From positions 397,968-461,967 of the forward strand of contig NZ_BRVO01000003.1 of NCBI RefSeq assembly GCF_027924185.1: DNA of 64,000 nt. Reading direction: 5' to 3'. Below are positions 9,265 to 19,100 of the stretch, piece by piece. Position 1 is the first letter of the stretch. Every line of letters begins with the position of its first letter. This DNA is from Neptunitalea lumnitzerae (GTDB lineage: Bacteria > Bacteroidota > Bacteroidia > Flavobacteriales > Flavobacteriaceae). Under the pieces are notes generated by a model. It saw only the letters and a list, made by a program, of their open reading frames with translations. It was not told the DNA's origin and did not search any database. The translations under genes and the position numbers were made by a program.

Positions 9265-11832
9265 TTAAGATTCTGTAGAACTTTCATTTGTAGCTGTTAC
9301 TCTATTACGGTACAAACTAGTATCAATAGCTCCTTTCATTTTTTGTATATCTAAAGGAATCCCAACAAAATCAGTTATTTTAAGTAAGGTTGCATCTTCT
9401 CCATTTAGTAATTCTTTATAATCTACATAAATAAGTTCTACCCCAGGTTCTTTATCCTTCCATATATTCACCAACTGTAATTGTTTTTTAAACTTTTCTA
9501 CCAATTGCAGCGGAAGTGTTTTAGCTTCTCCTTTCATTTTTTGCTGAGACATTACTACCTCGGTCAAATCTCTGGTCATAAAAATTACTTTATATCTATA
9601 AGCTGGAGATGTAAAATTTAACAACGGAGCTACAATTTTAACTACTTTGTTTTGAGCTTTCTCTAACCAAGAATTATCTTTATGTATAGACATAACTGGT
9701 TTATACTCCAAATATCCTTTTGGGTTAGAAACATCTGCTTCTCTTTCAGAGTCAGTTAGGGGAGTTAATCCACCCTGATGTAACATCTGCATCATTAAAG
9801 AAGTACCAGACCTAGGTAAACCACTTACCACTACAATCTGATTTTCTCGGTGTTTGTAAGCTACCTTATCAGTTAATTCAATAGCATCGGTAAGTTTTTC
9901 TTCAATATTCTCTATAGCTTTATTAGCTCTATGGTGCTGCTTAGGTTTTAACCGTGCTGCAGTTTCAAAAGCTATCTTAGCATTTTCTAAATCTCCCATT
10001 TTTTCCAATGCCTCACCCAATGTATAGTGTGCTTCAGGAAAATAGTTTACCAACTCAATACTTATAAAAGCATGCTCAATAGCTTCCTCATGGGCTTCTA
10101 AACGAACCAAAGTATGCGCTAACAATTGGTGGTATCTAGCATTGTCATTCTCTATAGCTATAGCCTTTTCTAGGTCTTGCTTTGCTTTCTTATAAAATTG
10201 TTTGGCCAAATTAAGCTTCGCCAGCTCATACCACAATGCCGATTTATTAGGCTTTTGAGCTATTGCTTTATTAAGCACTACTCTGGCTTCCTTTAACTTA
10301 CCTGTACCTACTAAAATTTTAGCCTCTACAATATCTGTAGTATATAAAAAGGTTTTTTCAAGGCCACGTAATTTTGCTAGATAACCGGCAGCTTCTTCGT
10401 AATTTTCTTCTTTAACGGTAAGGTTTAGTAACTCTAAAAAATAGGGTACCAAATCTACATCTTGCTCTTCTATAAGTTCGTATAGTAATTTTTTAGCTGT
10501 AGCAAAATCACTTTTACCTAAATATACTCTAGCCAAATTATGCTTGTTATCACATTTAGCTCTTTTTATATTTTTCTTTTTATCTTCATCTGGTTTATCA
10601 ATATAACCTAGGTCTATTAATTGTTGCATTACCTGCTCGTCGTCTAACGTATTTTGTGGTAACTTACTATGTTCTCCAAAATCACCAGGCATAGCATCCC
10701 AACTATCTATGTAGGAAACCTTTTTCTGCTCATTAAACATTCCTAAAATAGGTTTACCATCCATATCTTTTCCTACAGGCATATCAAACATATGCAATAA
10801 TGTAGGTGCAATATCTATAAGACTTAAACCAAATAGCTTTTCTCCCTTTTTAATATCGGGTCCAGCGGCTACAAACATTCCAAACTGTCGGTGTTCCAAA
10901 GCAGGTGCTGCAGCAAACTTAGGCATCTTTACAATACGCTTATTTCCAGACTCATACCCATGGTCAGACATTACTATGATATTCGTATCCTCCCCTACCA
11001 TACTTATCATTCTATCTAACATCATATCCTGAAATTGATAGGCATTATTCACAATATCTTTGTTACGCTCAAAAATATGATCAGGAAGTCCCTTTAATTG
11101 TGGTGGATGAAATTTCATAAAAGCATGACACATATGATCTATAAAGTCATAATATACTGCCATAAAATCCCATTCTGTAGTTCTCATTAAACGGGTGGCT
11201 GCTGCATGAATACTTACATTTTGTGCCAATACTTTTGACAATGTAAATACACCACCATCTTTTTCGTTTTTTTCTTCCTTTTTTTGGGGGGTATAAGTAG
11301 GCATAAAAGCAAGTACTTGCTCTAAAGACATCTCATTAGGGTGCATTCTACATTCCTTAAGTTGCTCTTTAAACGACTCTGGATGTATGACGCCATCTGG
11401 TAAGGGCCAATCTTCAAAACCTTTACTTTTTTGATATTGCTTTTGAAAAAAGTCAGATACCATCACCCCATTAATAGGTTCTGGAGGATTGGTAGGCCAC
11501 CAACCTACTACATTACTTTTTAACCCTTGATTATGGAAAATATTCCAAATAGCTCTAGTTTTTCTAGATAATGAAGAAACTGGCTTTATTTGTTGCTTTT
11601 CTACATCTGCTTCTATAAACCCTAGAATCCCATGCTTATCCGGAGTTTTTCCCGTAGCTACGGAAGTCCAAAGCATAGGCGAATAAGGAGGGTTCAAGGT
11701 ACTCATATTAGCATACACCCCGTTTTTAATTAATTTTTCCAATGCTGGCATTTTACCTGCCTTTATTAATGGCCATATAATTTGCCAATCAGCAGCATCC
11801 CAACCTATTAACAATACTTTCTTTTTACTCAC
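9265..11832 (-). CDS. Phosphodiesterase-TPR-sulfotransferase fusion protein
   Basis: 855 residues in three parts. Residues 1 to about 400 form an alkaline-phosphatase-superfamily domain (type I phosphodiesterase): LIGWDAADW near the start with metal-ligand Asp12, a Ser51 candidate nucleophile in PPYSPMLWTS, DKHGILGF, and a second metal site in MSDHGYESG. Residues about 425-640 hold tetratricopeptide repeats. Residues 665-855 form a P-loop sulfotransferase-like domain: SGLPRSGTS (about 670-678) for the PAPS 5'-phosphate and MTRDLTEVVMSQ for the 3'-phosphate. No signal peptide is seen, so it is probably cytoplasmic. Translation starts at GTG, overlapping the stop of a 50-codon ORF. The substrate is unknown; sulfation or desulfation of a glycan or lipid is inference. 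Confidence 0.8.
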   Translation of the reverse strand: MSKKKVLLIGWDAADWQIIWPLIKAGKMPALEKLIKNGVYANMSTLNPPYSPMLWTSVATGKTPDKHGILGFIEADVEKQQIKPVSSLSRKTRAIWNIFHNQGLKSNVVGWWPTNPPEPINGVMVSDFFQKQYQKSKGFEDWPLPDGVIHPESFKEQLKECRMHPNEMSLEQVLAFMPTYTPQKKEEKNEKDGGVFTLSKVLAQNVSIHAAATRLMRTTEWDFMAVYYDFIDHMCHAFMKFHPPQLKGLPDHIFERNKDIVNNAYQFQDMMLDRMISMVGEDTNIIVMSDHGYESGNKRIVKMPKFAAAPALEHRQFGMFVAAGPDIKKGEKLFGLSLIDIAPTLLHMFDMPVGKDMDGKPILGMFNEQKKVSYIDSWDAMPGDFGEHSKLPQNTLDDEQVMQQLIDLGYIDKPDEDKKKNIKRAKCDNKHNLARVYLGKSDFATAKKLLYELIEEQDVDLVPYFLELLNLTVKEENYEEAAGYLAKLRGLEKTFLYTTDIVEAKILVGTGKLKEARVVLNKAIAQKPNKSALWYELAKLNLAKQFYKKAKQDLEKAIAIENDNARYHQLLAHTLVRLEAHEEAIEHAFISIELVNYFPEAHYTLGEALEKMGDLENAKIAFETAARLKPKQHHRANKAIENIEEKLTDAIELTDKVAYKHRENQIVVVSGLPRSGTSLMMQMLHQGGLTPLTDSEREADVSNPKGYLEYKPVMSIHKDNSWLEKAQNKVVKIVAPLLNFTSPAYRYKVIFMTRDLTEVVMSQQKMKGEAKTLPLQLVEKFKKQLQLVNIWKDKEPGVELIYVDYKELLNGEDATLLKITDFVGIPLDIQKMKGAIDTSLYRNRVTATNESSTES

Positions 11833-11981
11833 TTACGTTCCTTTCTTTTATTTCTCCAAGCAGTTAATCCTATGTCTCCTAAAGCTAAAACACCTAAATA
11901 ACCTCCTCGTATCATATTATCTGTTAAATCTTTAGAATCTAAAATTTCTTTTTTCTCGGTAATTTTATGTTTTTTTCTCAC
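11829..11981 (-). CDS. Unlisted 50-residue ORF coupled to the fusion gene
   Basis: A small ORF with a GTG start whose TGA stop overlaps the GTG start of the downstream fusion gene (GTGA), a classic translational-coupling arrangement. The product begins with a charged stretch (RKKHKITEKKE), has a short Gly/Leu hydrophobic segment (GGYLGVLALGDIGLTAW, about residues 27-43) and ends in RNKRKERK. That pattern suggests a small peripheral or single-span membrane protein with a cytoplasmic basic tail. I recognise no family. No better start codon is visible upstream in frame. It could anchor the fusion protein to the membrane, but that is inference. Confidence 0.5.
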   Translation of the reverse strand: MRKKHKITEKKEILDSKDLTDNMIRGGYLGVLALGDIGLTAWRNKRKERK

Positions 11982-12047
11982 TAATTTTGATTTAGTTGTT
12001 AAATTTATAAATATTTAACTTACATTTAAACTTTAAACTTATATTCT

Positions 12048-12893
12048 ATGAAAAAAAACTACCCTAAAAGTAACATTGGAAAAAAACTTTTGAAGTACGG
12101 AGCTTTTGCAGGCGCCTTAGCAGGTGTTTCAGAAGCTAGCGGACAAATTGTTTACACTGACATTAATCCTGATTTTGCAGGAGGTAATGACATGAACTAT
12201 ATGCTTGACCTAGATGGCGATGGCACAGATGATTTTAATATTTACCAAGTTCATAATTCCAGCTCTTGGTACGGATTTTCATATTCATACAATTACTTGT
12301 ACATGATGCCAATGGCAGCTACTAATGAAATATTAGGAGACTCTGGCTACTATGCTTATCCTTTTGCGTTAGATGCTGGAGATATTATATCTAGCGGGCA
12401 AACCTCATGGAACAATAACAGTTTTTCCTATGGTTATATGTCATTAAATTACGCAGGTTATGATGGTAACTTTATTGGTGTTACCGATAAATATGTAGGT
12501 GTTAGGTTTGCTATTAGTGGTGCCATACATTACGGATGGGTGCGCTTAGATGTAGATGCAAGTGGAAGCTCTTGGGTTGTTAAAGACTTTGCCTATAATG
12601 TTACTCCTGGTGCTGCTATTGAAGCAGGACAAACAGTACTGGCTACAGATGATACAGATTTAGCTAACACTATTAAAGTAGTAGCTATGAATAAAACTGT
12701 TTCTTTATTTAACCTTCCTGAAAGTTCAGACTATAAAGTATATAATACAGCTGGACAAGTAATTATGAATGGTAGCTACTCCAATACCGATGTTGCTACT
12801 ATTGAATTAGGAGGTGTTTCAAACGGGGTTTATATTGTAGAAATAACAGATGTAGCTTCTAAAGCTGTATTTAGAAAAAAGGTTATGTTGTAA
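12048..12893 (+). CDS. Secreted protein with T9SS sorting domain
   Basis: 281 residues. The N-terminus is basic (MKKNYPKSNIGKKLLKYG), followed by a hydrophobic AFAGALAGVSEASGQ signal-peptide-like region. The body is rich in Tyr, Asn, Ser and Gly, with a DLDGDGTDDFNIY segment that looks like a Ca-binding Asp loop. The last 70 residues (KTVSLFNLP...YKVYNTAGQVIMNG...GVYIVEITD...FRKKVML) have the pattern of a type A T9SS C-terminal domain, which is cleaved during export to the cell surface. The middle domain is unrecognised. A terminator follows, so the gene is monocistronic. Export by T9SS is well supported by the tail; function is unknown. Confidence 0.8.
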   Translation: MKKNYPKSNIGKKLLKYGAFAGALAGVSEASGQIVYTDINPDFAGGNDMNYMLDLDGDGTDDFNIYQVHNSSSWYGFSYSYNYLYMMPMAATNEILGDSGYYAYPFALDAGDIISSGQTSWNNNSFSYGYMSLNYAGYDGNFIGVTDKYVGVRFAISGAIHYGWVRLDVDASGSSWVVKDFAYNVTPGAAIEAGQTVLATDDTDLANTIKVVAMNKTVSLFNLPESSDYKVYNTAGQVIMNGSYSNTDVATIELGGVSNGVYIVEITDVASKAVFRKKVML

Positions 12894-12920
12894 AAAAACA
12901 TTACAGCATCTTACATATAA

Positions 12921-12955
12921 CAACAAAAGGGACCTAAAAGTCCCTTTTTGTTGTT
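12921..12955. terminator. Bidirectional terminator
   Basis: Stem CAACAAAAGGGAC / GTCCCTTTTTGTTG with a short loop and T/A runs on both sides. It serves the T9SS cargo gene (+) and the convergent kelch gene (-). Confidence 0.85.
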
Positions 12956-12973
12956 TATGAATCTCCTTAAGAA

Positions 12974-14335
12974 TTAAAAAGAAACTGTATCTACTATTCT
13001 TGTTTTTACAAATTCATCTAAATCTATTTTATACATATTAGAAGAAGGATTTTCTACACCTCTATTTGTAAAAATACCCCCTATTAAGTATAATGCATTT
13101 TCATAGTATACGATACGTGAACCATAATATTGCAGATTAATATGATATCTATTTAACTCTTTAGATAGTGTATTAAAAGTATAAAATATTCCATTCTCGT
13201 AAATGTAAATTAGATGATCATGGGCGCATAAGGCCGGTAATTCCATAGTGGTAAAAAGCTCCCCTTCATTTTTCCATTCTCCAGAAGAAAGATTGTAGCT
13301 TTTAATAATTTTTGATGCGGTATTTTTTATACCTCCAACAAAATAAATTTTATTTTCCACCAAAACACCTTTCACTGCTTGTTCTTTAGGCATATCCTTT
13401 ACCGGATACCAAAAACCATGTGCGGCATCAAACAAATGTGCTTTAGCAGTATATTCTGGCTCTCCTTTCTTACTCTTTTTTATTTCTCCTCCTAGAAATA
13501 GAAAATTGCCCTTATAATTTACTGCGGTAAAATTAATAGCATCATGCTGGTAACTTCTATCTACATAAACAGTATCCTTTTCTAAATCGTAAATCTCCAT
13601 TTCATTTTCTAAATACTGAAATCTTTTATTTCTAGACATAAACTTACCCCCTACTAAATACAATCTATTTTGGTAGGGTATCATTTCGTGATAAGCACGT
13701 TTTTTAAATACTTTGTCTACCTCTGTCCATGTGTCTTTCTTTATATCATATACGTACATTTCATCATTAATGCCTTCATAATTAGAACTGCGTCTTTGTT
13801 CATACATAATTACATCTAAAAAAGATGTACCTCTTCCTAAATTATTTGAAAGCAAATCACCCTTTAAAAACGTGTTTGTACTATTTGATAAATCTCCTCC
13901 TTGTACATAAATCTTATCTCCTACTAAGGCTAAGCCAAACCCATAAATTCTTTTATCCAATCCGCTTAGTTTGGTATATTTCAATTTACTCTGCAATTTT
14001 CTATCTCCAAAAAGGGTTACCTCTTCTAGTTTAGTAGGCTTCTCAATTAAAAAAATAGATTGTGCATCCTTCATTTTTCCACTTTCTATTTCCAAGCGTT
14101 CAAAATCAGAATGGTCAAAAATTATCATGGAAGAACTTTTTATATCCTCCATAGATAATACCACAAACCCTTTTCTATTGGTTTGACCAATAATGGTAGC
14201 GTTGCTAGTACTTACAGAAACATTACTAACAGGCTCATTATTTTTCTTGTTATATATGGTAACTCCAATGGTTTGTGCAATACCTATTTGAACAAAACAA
14301 AGAAGAAACAAAATGGATAAGTATTTTATTTTCAT
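12974..14335 (-). CDS. Secreted kelch-repeat protein with carboxypeptidase-regulatory-like domain
   Basis: 453 residues. A signal peptide (residues 1-20, ending IGIAQ) is followed by a beta-sandwich like the CarboxypepD_reg/CarbopepD-reg-like domain of Bacteroidota (about 21-110: GVTIYNKKNNEPVSNVSV, NRKGFVVLSM). Then come five or six kelch repeats, recognised by IYVQGG, LYLVGG, FLFLGG, IYFVGG and LYLIGG, which would form a beta-propeller. Such proteins are usually periplasmic or outer-membrane-associated and bind proteins or glycans. The C-terminus shows no T9SS or lipid-anchor motif. The gene is isolated, with no neighbour hinting at a partner. Function beyond binding is not predictable. Confidence 0.8.
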   Translation of the reverse strand: MKIKYLSILFLLCFVQIGIAQTIGVTIYNKKNNEPVSNVSVSTSNATIIGQTNRKGFVVLSMEDIKSSSMIIFDHSDFERLEIESGKMKDAQSIFLIEKPTKLEEVTLFGDRKLQSKLKYTKLSGLDKRIYGFGLALVGDKIYVQGGDLSNSTNTFLKGDLLSNNLGRGTSFLDVIMYEQRRSSNYEGINDEMYVYDIKKDTWTEVDKVFKKRAYHEMIPYQNRLYLVGGKFMSRNKRFQYLENEMEIYDLEKDTVYVDRSYQHDAINFTAVNYKGNFLFLGGEIKKSKKGEPEYTAKAHLFDAAHGFWYPVKDMPKEQAVKGVLVENKIYFVGGIKNTASKIIKSYNLSSGEWKNEGELFTTMELPALCAHDHLIYIYENGIFYTFNTLSKELNRYHINLQYYGSRIVYYENALYLIGGIFTNRGVENPSSNMYKIDLDEFVKTRIVDTVSF

Positions 14336-14540
14336 AGGATTATATGATTTTTTATAAAATTAATGAAAAACGATTGCTAAGCAATGTTAAATCTTAGAAA
14401 AGAAAAAATTAACTTATTAAATCAAGAGAAAATTCGTAAATAAAATTTTAAAACCAACTTTATCTAACTTTAATTATAAGTATTTCATCCATATACTTTC
14501 GTAAAAAATAATTTCTGCCCACGCTAACCTTTTTATAACC

Positions 14541-14569
14541 TTGTCAATTACAAACAAAATGTATCTTTA
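14541..14569 (+). promoter_or_regulatory. Promoter of the serine dehydratase gene
   Basis: TATCTTTA (14562-14569) approximates the -7 box TAnnTTTG. A TTG (14541-14543) lies 18 nt upstream of it, as expected for the -33 element. The predicted leader is about 20 nt. Confidence 0.45.
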
Positions 14570-14595
14570 CAGCCAAATTAAGAGAGCGTAATTGT

Positions 14596-16020
14596 ATGGA
14601 GTGTATTAGTGTTTTCGACATGCTGAAGATAGGAATTGGGCCATCCAGTTCTCACACGCTGGGTCCGTGGCGTGCGGCAGAACGTTGGTTAGAAGAACTG
14701 AAAGAACAAAACCTTTTTCATAAAACTACCAAAGTTACGGCACATCTTTATGGTTCTCTTTCTTTAACCGGTAAAGGACACGCTACTGATATTGCCGTTT
14801 TACTAGGGTTATCAGGGCAAGACCCAGTAACCATGCCTATTGAAGATATTACCGCTATCACCAACCTAGTAAAAGAACACAAAAAACTTACACTAGGAAA
14901 TACAAAAGAAATCGAATTCTGCATAGATACCGATATTCTATTTCATAAAGAATTTCTGCCATTTCATTCCAACGGAATAAAATTTGAAGCCCACATAGAA
15001 GGTAATACCATTGTAGAAGAAACCTATTATTCCATTGGTGGTGGTTTTGTGGTAAAAGAAGAACGTGTACATGCTCAAGAAAACAAAGCCATATTTAAAA
15101 CATTTCCGTTTCCGGTTCATAATGGCACTGAATTATTAAAAGCTTGTGCTGAAGAAAATAAAACCATTTCTGAATTGGTTTGGGAAAACGAATGCTCTCT
15201 TAGAACTCCTGAAGAAATTGACGAAGGATTGCAACAAATTTGGAGTGTTATGTTGGAATGTATGTTTACTGGTTGCCATACCGAAGGTAGATTACCAGGA
15301 GGGCTAAACGTAAAACGACGTGCCTTTGATACGCACAAAAATTTAATTGGTGATGCTCCTTATACTAATCATGAAGAATGGCTACAAGCTATTAGAAAAA
15401 CAGAGGTAAAGTTTCGTCAAATATTAAAATGGGTTAGTTGCTTTGCCTTATCTGTAAATGAGGTAAATGCTTCTTTAGGGCGTGTAGTTACCGCCCCTAC
15501 CAATGGCAGTGCTGGTGTAATACCTGCAGTGCTCATGTACTACCTTACCATTGAAGACCATAAAGCTGGTTTTGATAAAATTAAACAGTTTTTACTGGTA
15601 GCTGCAGAAATTGGAAGCATCTTTAAAAAAGGAGCTACCATTAGTGCCGCTATGGGCGGATGCCAAGCAGAAATTGGAGTATCTTCTGCCATGGCAGCAG
15701 GGGCATTAACCGAATTATTAGGAGGCTCGCCTGAACAAGTTTTAATTGCAGCAGAAATAGCCATGGAACATCACTTAGGCTTAACATGTGACCCTATTGG
15801 TGGTTTGGTGCAAGTACCTTGTATTGAGCGTAACGCTATGGGAGCTATTAAAGCTATTAATGCCGCTGAAATGGCGGTAGATACCGACCCCGAAAATGTA
15901 AAAGTACCTTTAGACAAAGTGGTTAATACCATGTGGCAAACCGCTAAAGATATGCATACTAAATATAAAGAAACCTCAGAAGGTGGTTTGGCAGTAGCAG
16001 TATTACTCTCTGACTGTTAA
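14596..16020 (+). CDS. sdaA: L-serine ammonia-lyase, iron-sulfur type
   Basis: 474 residues, the length of single-chain SdaA. It opens with [20 protein letters not shown], the beta-domain signature. The catalytic domain holds the three conserved cysteines expected to bind the [4Fe-4S] cluster: in [23 protein letters not shown] and [13 protein letters not shown]. It converts L-serine to pyruvate and ammonia in the cytosol, feeding pyruvate to central metabolism. The gene stands alone with its own promoter, and no transporter or regulator is adjacent. All key residues are intact. The oxygen-sensitive cluster implies a need for Fe-S repair in an aerobic organism. Confidence 0.95.
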   Translation: MECISVFDMLKIGIGPSSSHTLGPWRAAERWLEELKEQNLFHKTTKVTAHLYGSLSLTGKGHATDIAVLLGLSGQDPVTMPIEDITAITNLVKEHKKLTLGNTKEIEFCIDTDILFHKEFLPFHSNGIKFEAHIEGNTIVEETYYSIGGGFVVKEERVHAQENKAIFKTFPFPVHNGTELLKACAEENKTISELVWENECSLRTPEEIDEGLQQIWSVMLECMFTGCHTEGRLPGGLNVKRRAFDTHKNLIGDAPYTNHEEWLQAIRKTEVKFRQILKWVSCFALSVNEVNASLGRVVTAPTNGSAGVIPAVLMYYLTIEDHKAGFDKIKQFLLVAAEIGSIFKKGATISAAMGGCQAEIGVSSAMAAGALTELLGGSPEQVLIAAEIAMEHHLGLTCDPIGGLVQVPCIERNAMGAIKAINAAEMAVDTDPENVKVPLDKVVNTMWQTAKDMHTKYKETSEGGLAVAVLLSDC

Positions 16021-16152
16021 TTTGTTACTATAAGGTTAAAATTATTCAGCTAGTTTTAGGTTTAACCGTATTTTCTTAACAATAGCATAAACATGTGCTA
16101 ATTATAAGCATGAAGTAGATTGATATTTTCGTGAAAATTCAATACACTTCAT

Positions 16153-19100
16153 ATGAAAAAACTATTACTTTCAATTTTATTAAGTATTTCTGGTGCTGCC
16201 ATGGCTCAGCTAAGTCCTGGAGATATGTCGTTCATTGGCTTTAATGCTGATGGTAACGATGATGTTGCACTGGTTACTTTTGTAGATATTCCTGCAAACA
16301 CCCTTATATTCTTTTGTGACTCTGAATGGGATGGTAACTCTTTTGGAACTGATGAAAATGACTTCTATTGGGATTCTGGAGCTACTGTTATTCCGGCAGG
16401 CTCTGTTATTACTATTTACGAACTTAGCGGCGCTACTAATGTAAACTACGGAACTATCACAGGTTCTCCTGGAGGAATTTCAGCTTCTAGTGAAGCACTG
16501 TTTGCTTACCATGCAACTACAGCTGCGCCTAGAGTACCTAGCAACTTTATCTGTGCAGTAGCTAATGCTGCTTCAGCTTATGGAGACCTTTCAAATACAG
16601 GGTTGGTAGAAGGTACCTCAGCGTTAACACTTACAGAAGGTACTGATATTGCTGAATACAATGGTACTAGAACAGGTTTAGATGTAAACGGTTATCAATT
16701 AGCTATTAATAACATGGCTAATATGGATCTTCAGGATGGTAGTGGTTCACAACATAATGATGGTACTGCTCCTGATGTACCTTTTAATACTACTTCGTTT
16801 GTAATTTCTAATGTAGACAACACAGCGCCGTCAGTAGCTACGGTAATGGTTACAGGGCAAACCACTATTACAGTTACATTTACAGAACCGGTTACTCAAA
16901 CCTCTGCTGAAAACATAGCCAACTATGTTTTTAGTCCGGCACTTACTATTAGTAATGCTACCTATAATGCAACTACCAACACAGCTACTATTACTCATGA
17001 TGGTTTTGCAGAAGGTACTGAATATACTGTTACTGTTACTAATATAGAAGATGCTGCTACCAATGTAATGAGCTCTTACACTAGCGATGCACTTTACTAT
17101 AATACCACAACTTCAGGACTTATCATCACTGAAATTATGTATAATGCGCCTTCTGACGATTCTGATGCTTTAGAGTTTTTAGAAATTTATAATAACTCGT
17201 CAAACACCATTGCCTTAGGAGGTATTATGGTACAAGACGAAAACACCTTTGTATTTACATTCCCTCAAATGGATCTTGCTTCAGGAGGTATCGTTTTATT
17301 AGCTACAGATAAAACTGCTGCCGATGCTTTCTATGGTGTTTCATTTTTAGATATGCCTCAGGGTATCTTAAATGCCTTAGGTAATGGAGGGGAGCTTTTA
17401 GAAATTATCAACTCTAACGGTACTGTAATTTCTTCGGTTGAATATTCAGATGATGCTCCTTGGCCAACTATTGCTGACGGAGATGGTCCGTCTGTTGAAC
17501 TTTTAAATCCTAATGGAACATTTAATGAGGGTACCAACTGGGCTCCTGCTACTAATTTTGTAGGACAATCTTTAGGAGAAGATGTTTTTGCTTCACCAGG
17601 TTCATACACTCCTGTTATCAATGTACTACCGCAAGTAGCCTTTGCTGAGATTACATATCCGATTGCGGAAGATGCTAGTACAGCACAATTAATTATAGAG
17701 CTTACAGCAGTGACTACTAATGATGTTACTGTAGATGTTTCTTTATTAGGGGGTACTGCTACAGAAGGAACCGATTTTACATTTGTAGACCAAACTATTA
17801 CTATTACTGCAGGTAGTGCTACGGCTGTTGTAAATGTTCCTATTTTTAATGATACGGATGTTGAGGCAGGCGAAGTTTTAATGTTAGGCTTAAGCAACCC
17901 AACCAATGCAGATCTTGGAGATGATGTTAACTCTGGTGTTTACATTTTAGATGATGATACTACTTTATTTTATCCTGCTACTCCTTCTTTAAATATCAAT
18001 TACGCTACAAGTTATTTAGTTGATGCTAGTGGCTCAGCAGAAATTTCTGCTTACGATGCTGCTTCTCAACGCTTGTTTGTAATGAACTCTACACAAACCA
18101 GAGTAGAAATTTTAGATTTTTCAGATATTAATAATATTTCTACTATTAGTACCATTGATCTTTCTTCTTACGGTACAGACGGCGCTACTAGTGTGGCAGT
18201 ACATAACGGATTAGTAGCAGCTACCATTTCTAACGGACCTACTGCTGATGGTATTCTTGCCTTTATGGATATTGATGGTAATAATGTAACTACCGTTACT
18301 GTTGGTAATTTGCCCGATAATGTTTCTTTTACTCCAGATGGAACCAAAGTGCTAACAGCTAATGAAGGACAACCAAATGCTGATTACTCTATTGACCCAG
18401 AAGGAAGTATTTCTGTAGTAGACGTTACAGGTGGTTTAAGTGGCATTACACAAGCCAATGTTACCAACCTTAACTTTAATAATTTTGATGCTTTTCAAGC
18501 AACTTTAATGGCGGCAGGTGTTAGAATTTTTGGCCCTGGTGCTTCTGTTTCAGAAGATTTAGAGCCTGAATACATTACCTACGCTGCAAATAGCCAAACG
18601 GCCTATGTGTCTTTACAAGAAAACAATGCTGCTGCCGTAGTTGATTTAACTACTAATATCATAACAGATATTGTACCTCTTGGAGTTAAAGATTATTCTT
18701 TACCAGGTAACACCTTAGATGCTTCTGATGATACAGACTTTATTTATATGGGGAATTGGAATGTATACGGAATGTATATGCCAGATGCTATAGCTTCTTA
18801 CGAAGTAAATGGTATAACTTATATAGTAACCGCTAACGAAGGTGATGCAAGAGAGTATGATACTTATGAAGAAGAAGCTAGAATTGGAGATAACGATTAT
18901 ATACTTGACCCTACCATTTTCCCTGAAGCGGATTTATTAAAAATGGATAGCAACTTAGGTAGACTAAAAACTACGCTAGCTAATGGTGATATTGATAACG
19001 ATGGTGATTACGATGAAATTTATGTTTACGGCGGGCGTTCTTTTAGTATCTGGAATACAGATACTGGTATGATGGAATTTGATTCTGGTGACGATTTTGA

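Noticed and set aside
17358-17906. 182-codon minus-strand frame inside the T9SS surface protein gene
   Set aside because: It is the mirror of a strongly coding, Thr/Ala-rich region with clear domain matches on the plus strand; its Ser/Val/Thr-rich translation has no domain-like pattern.
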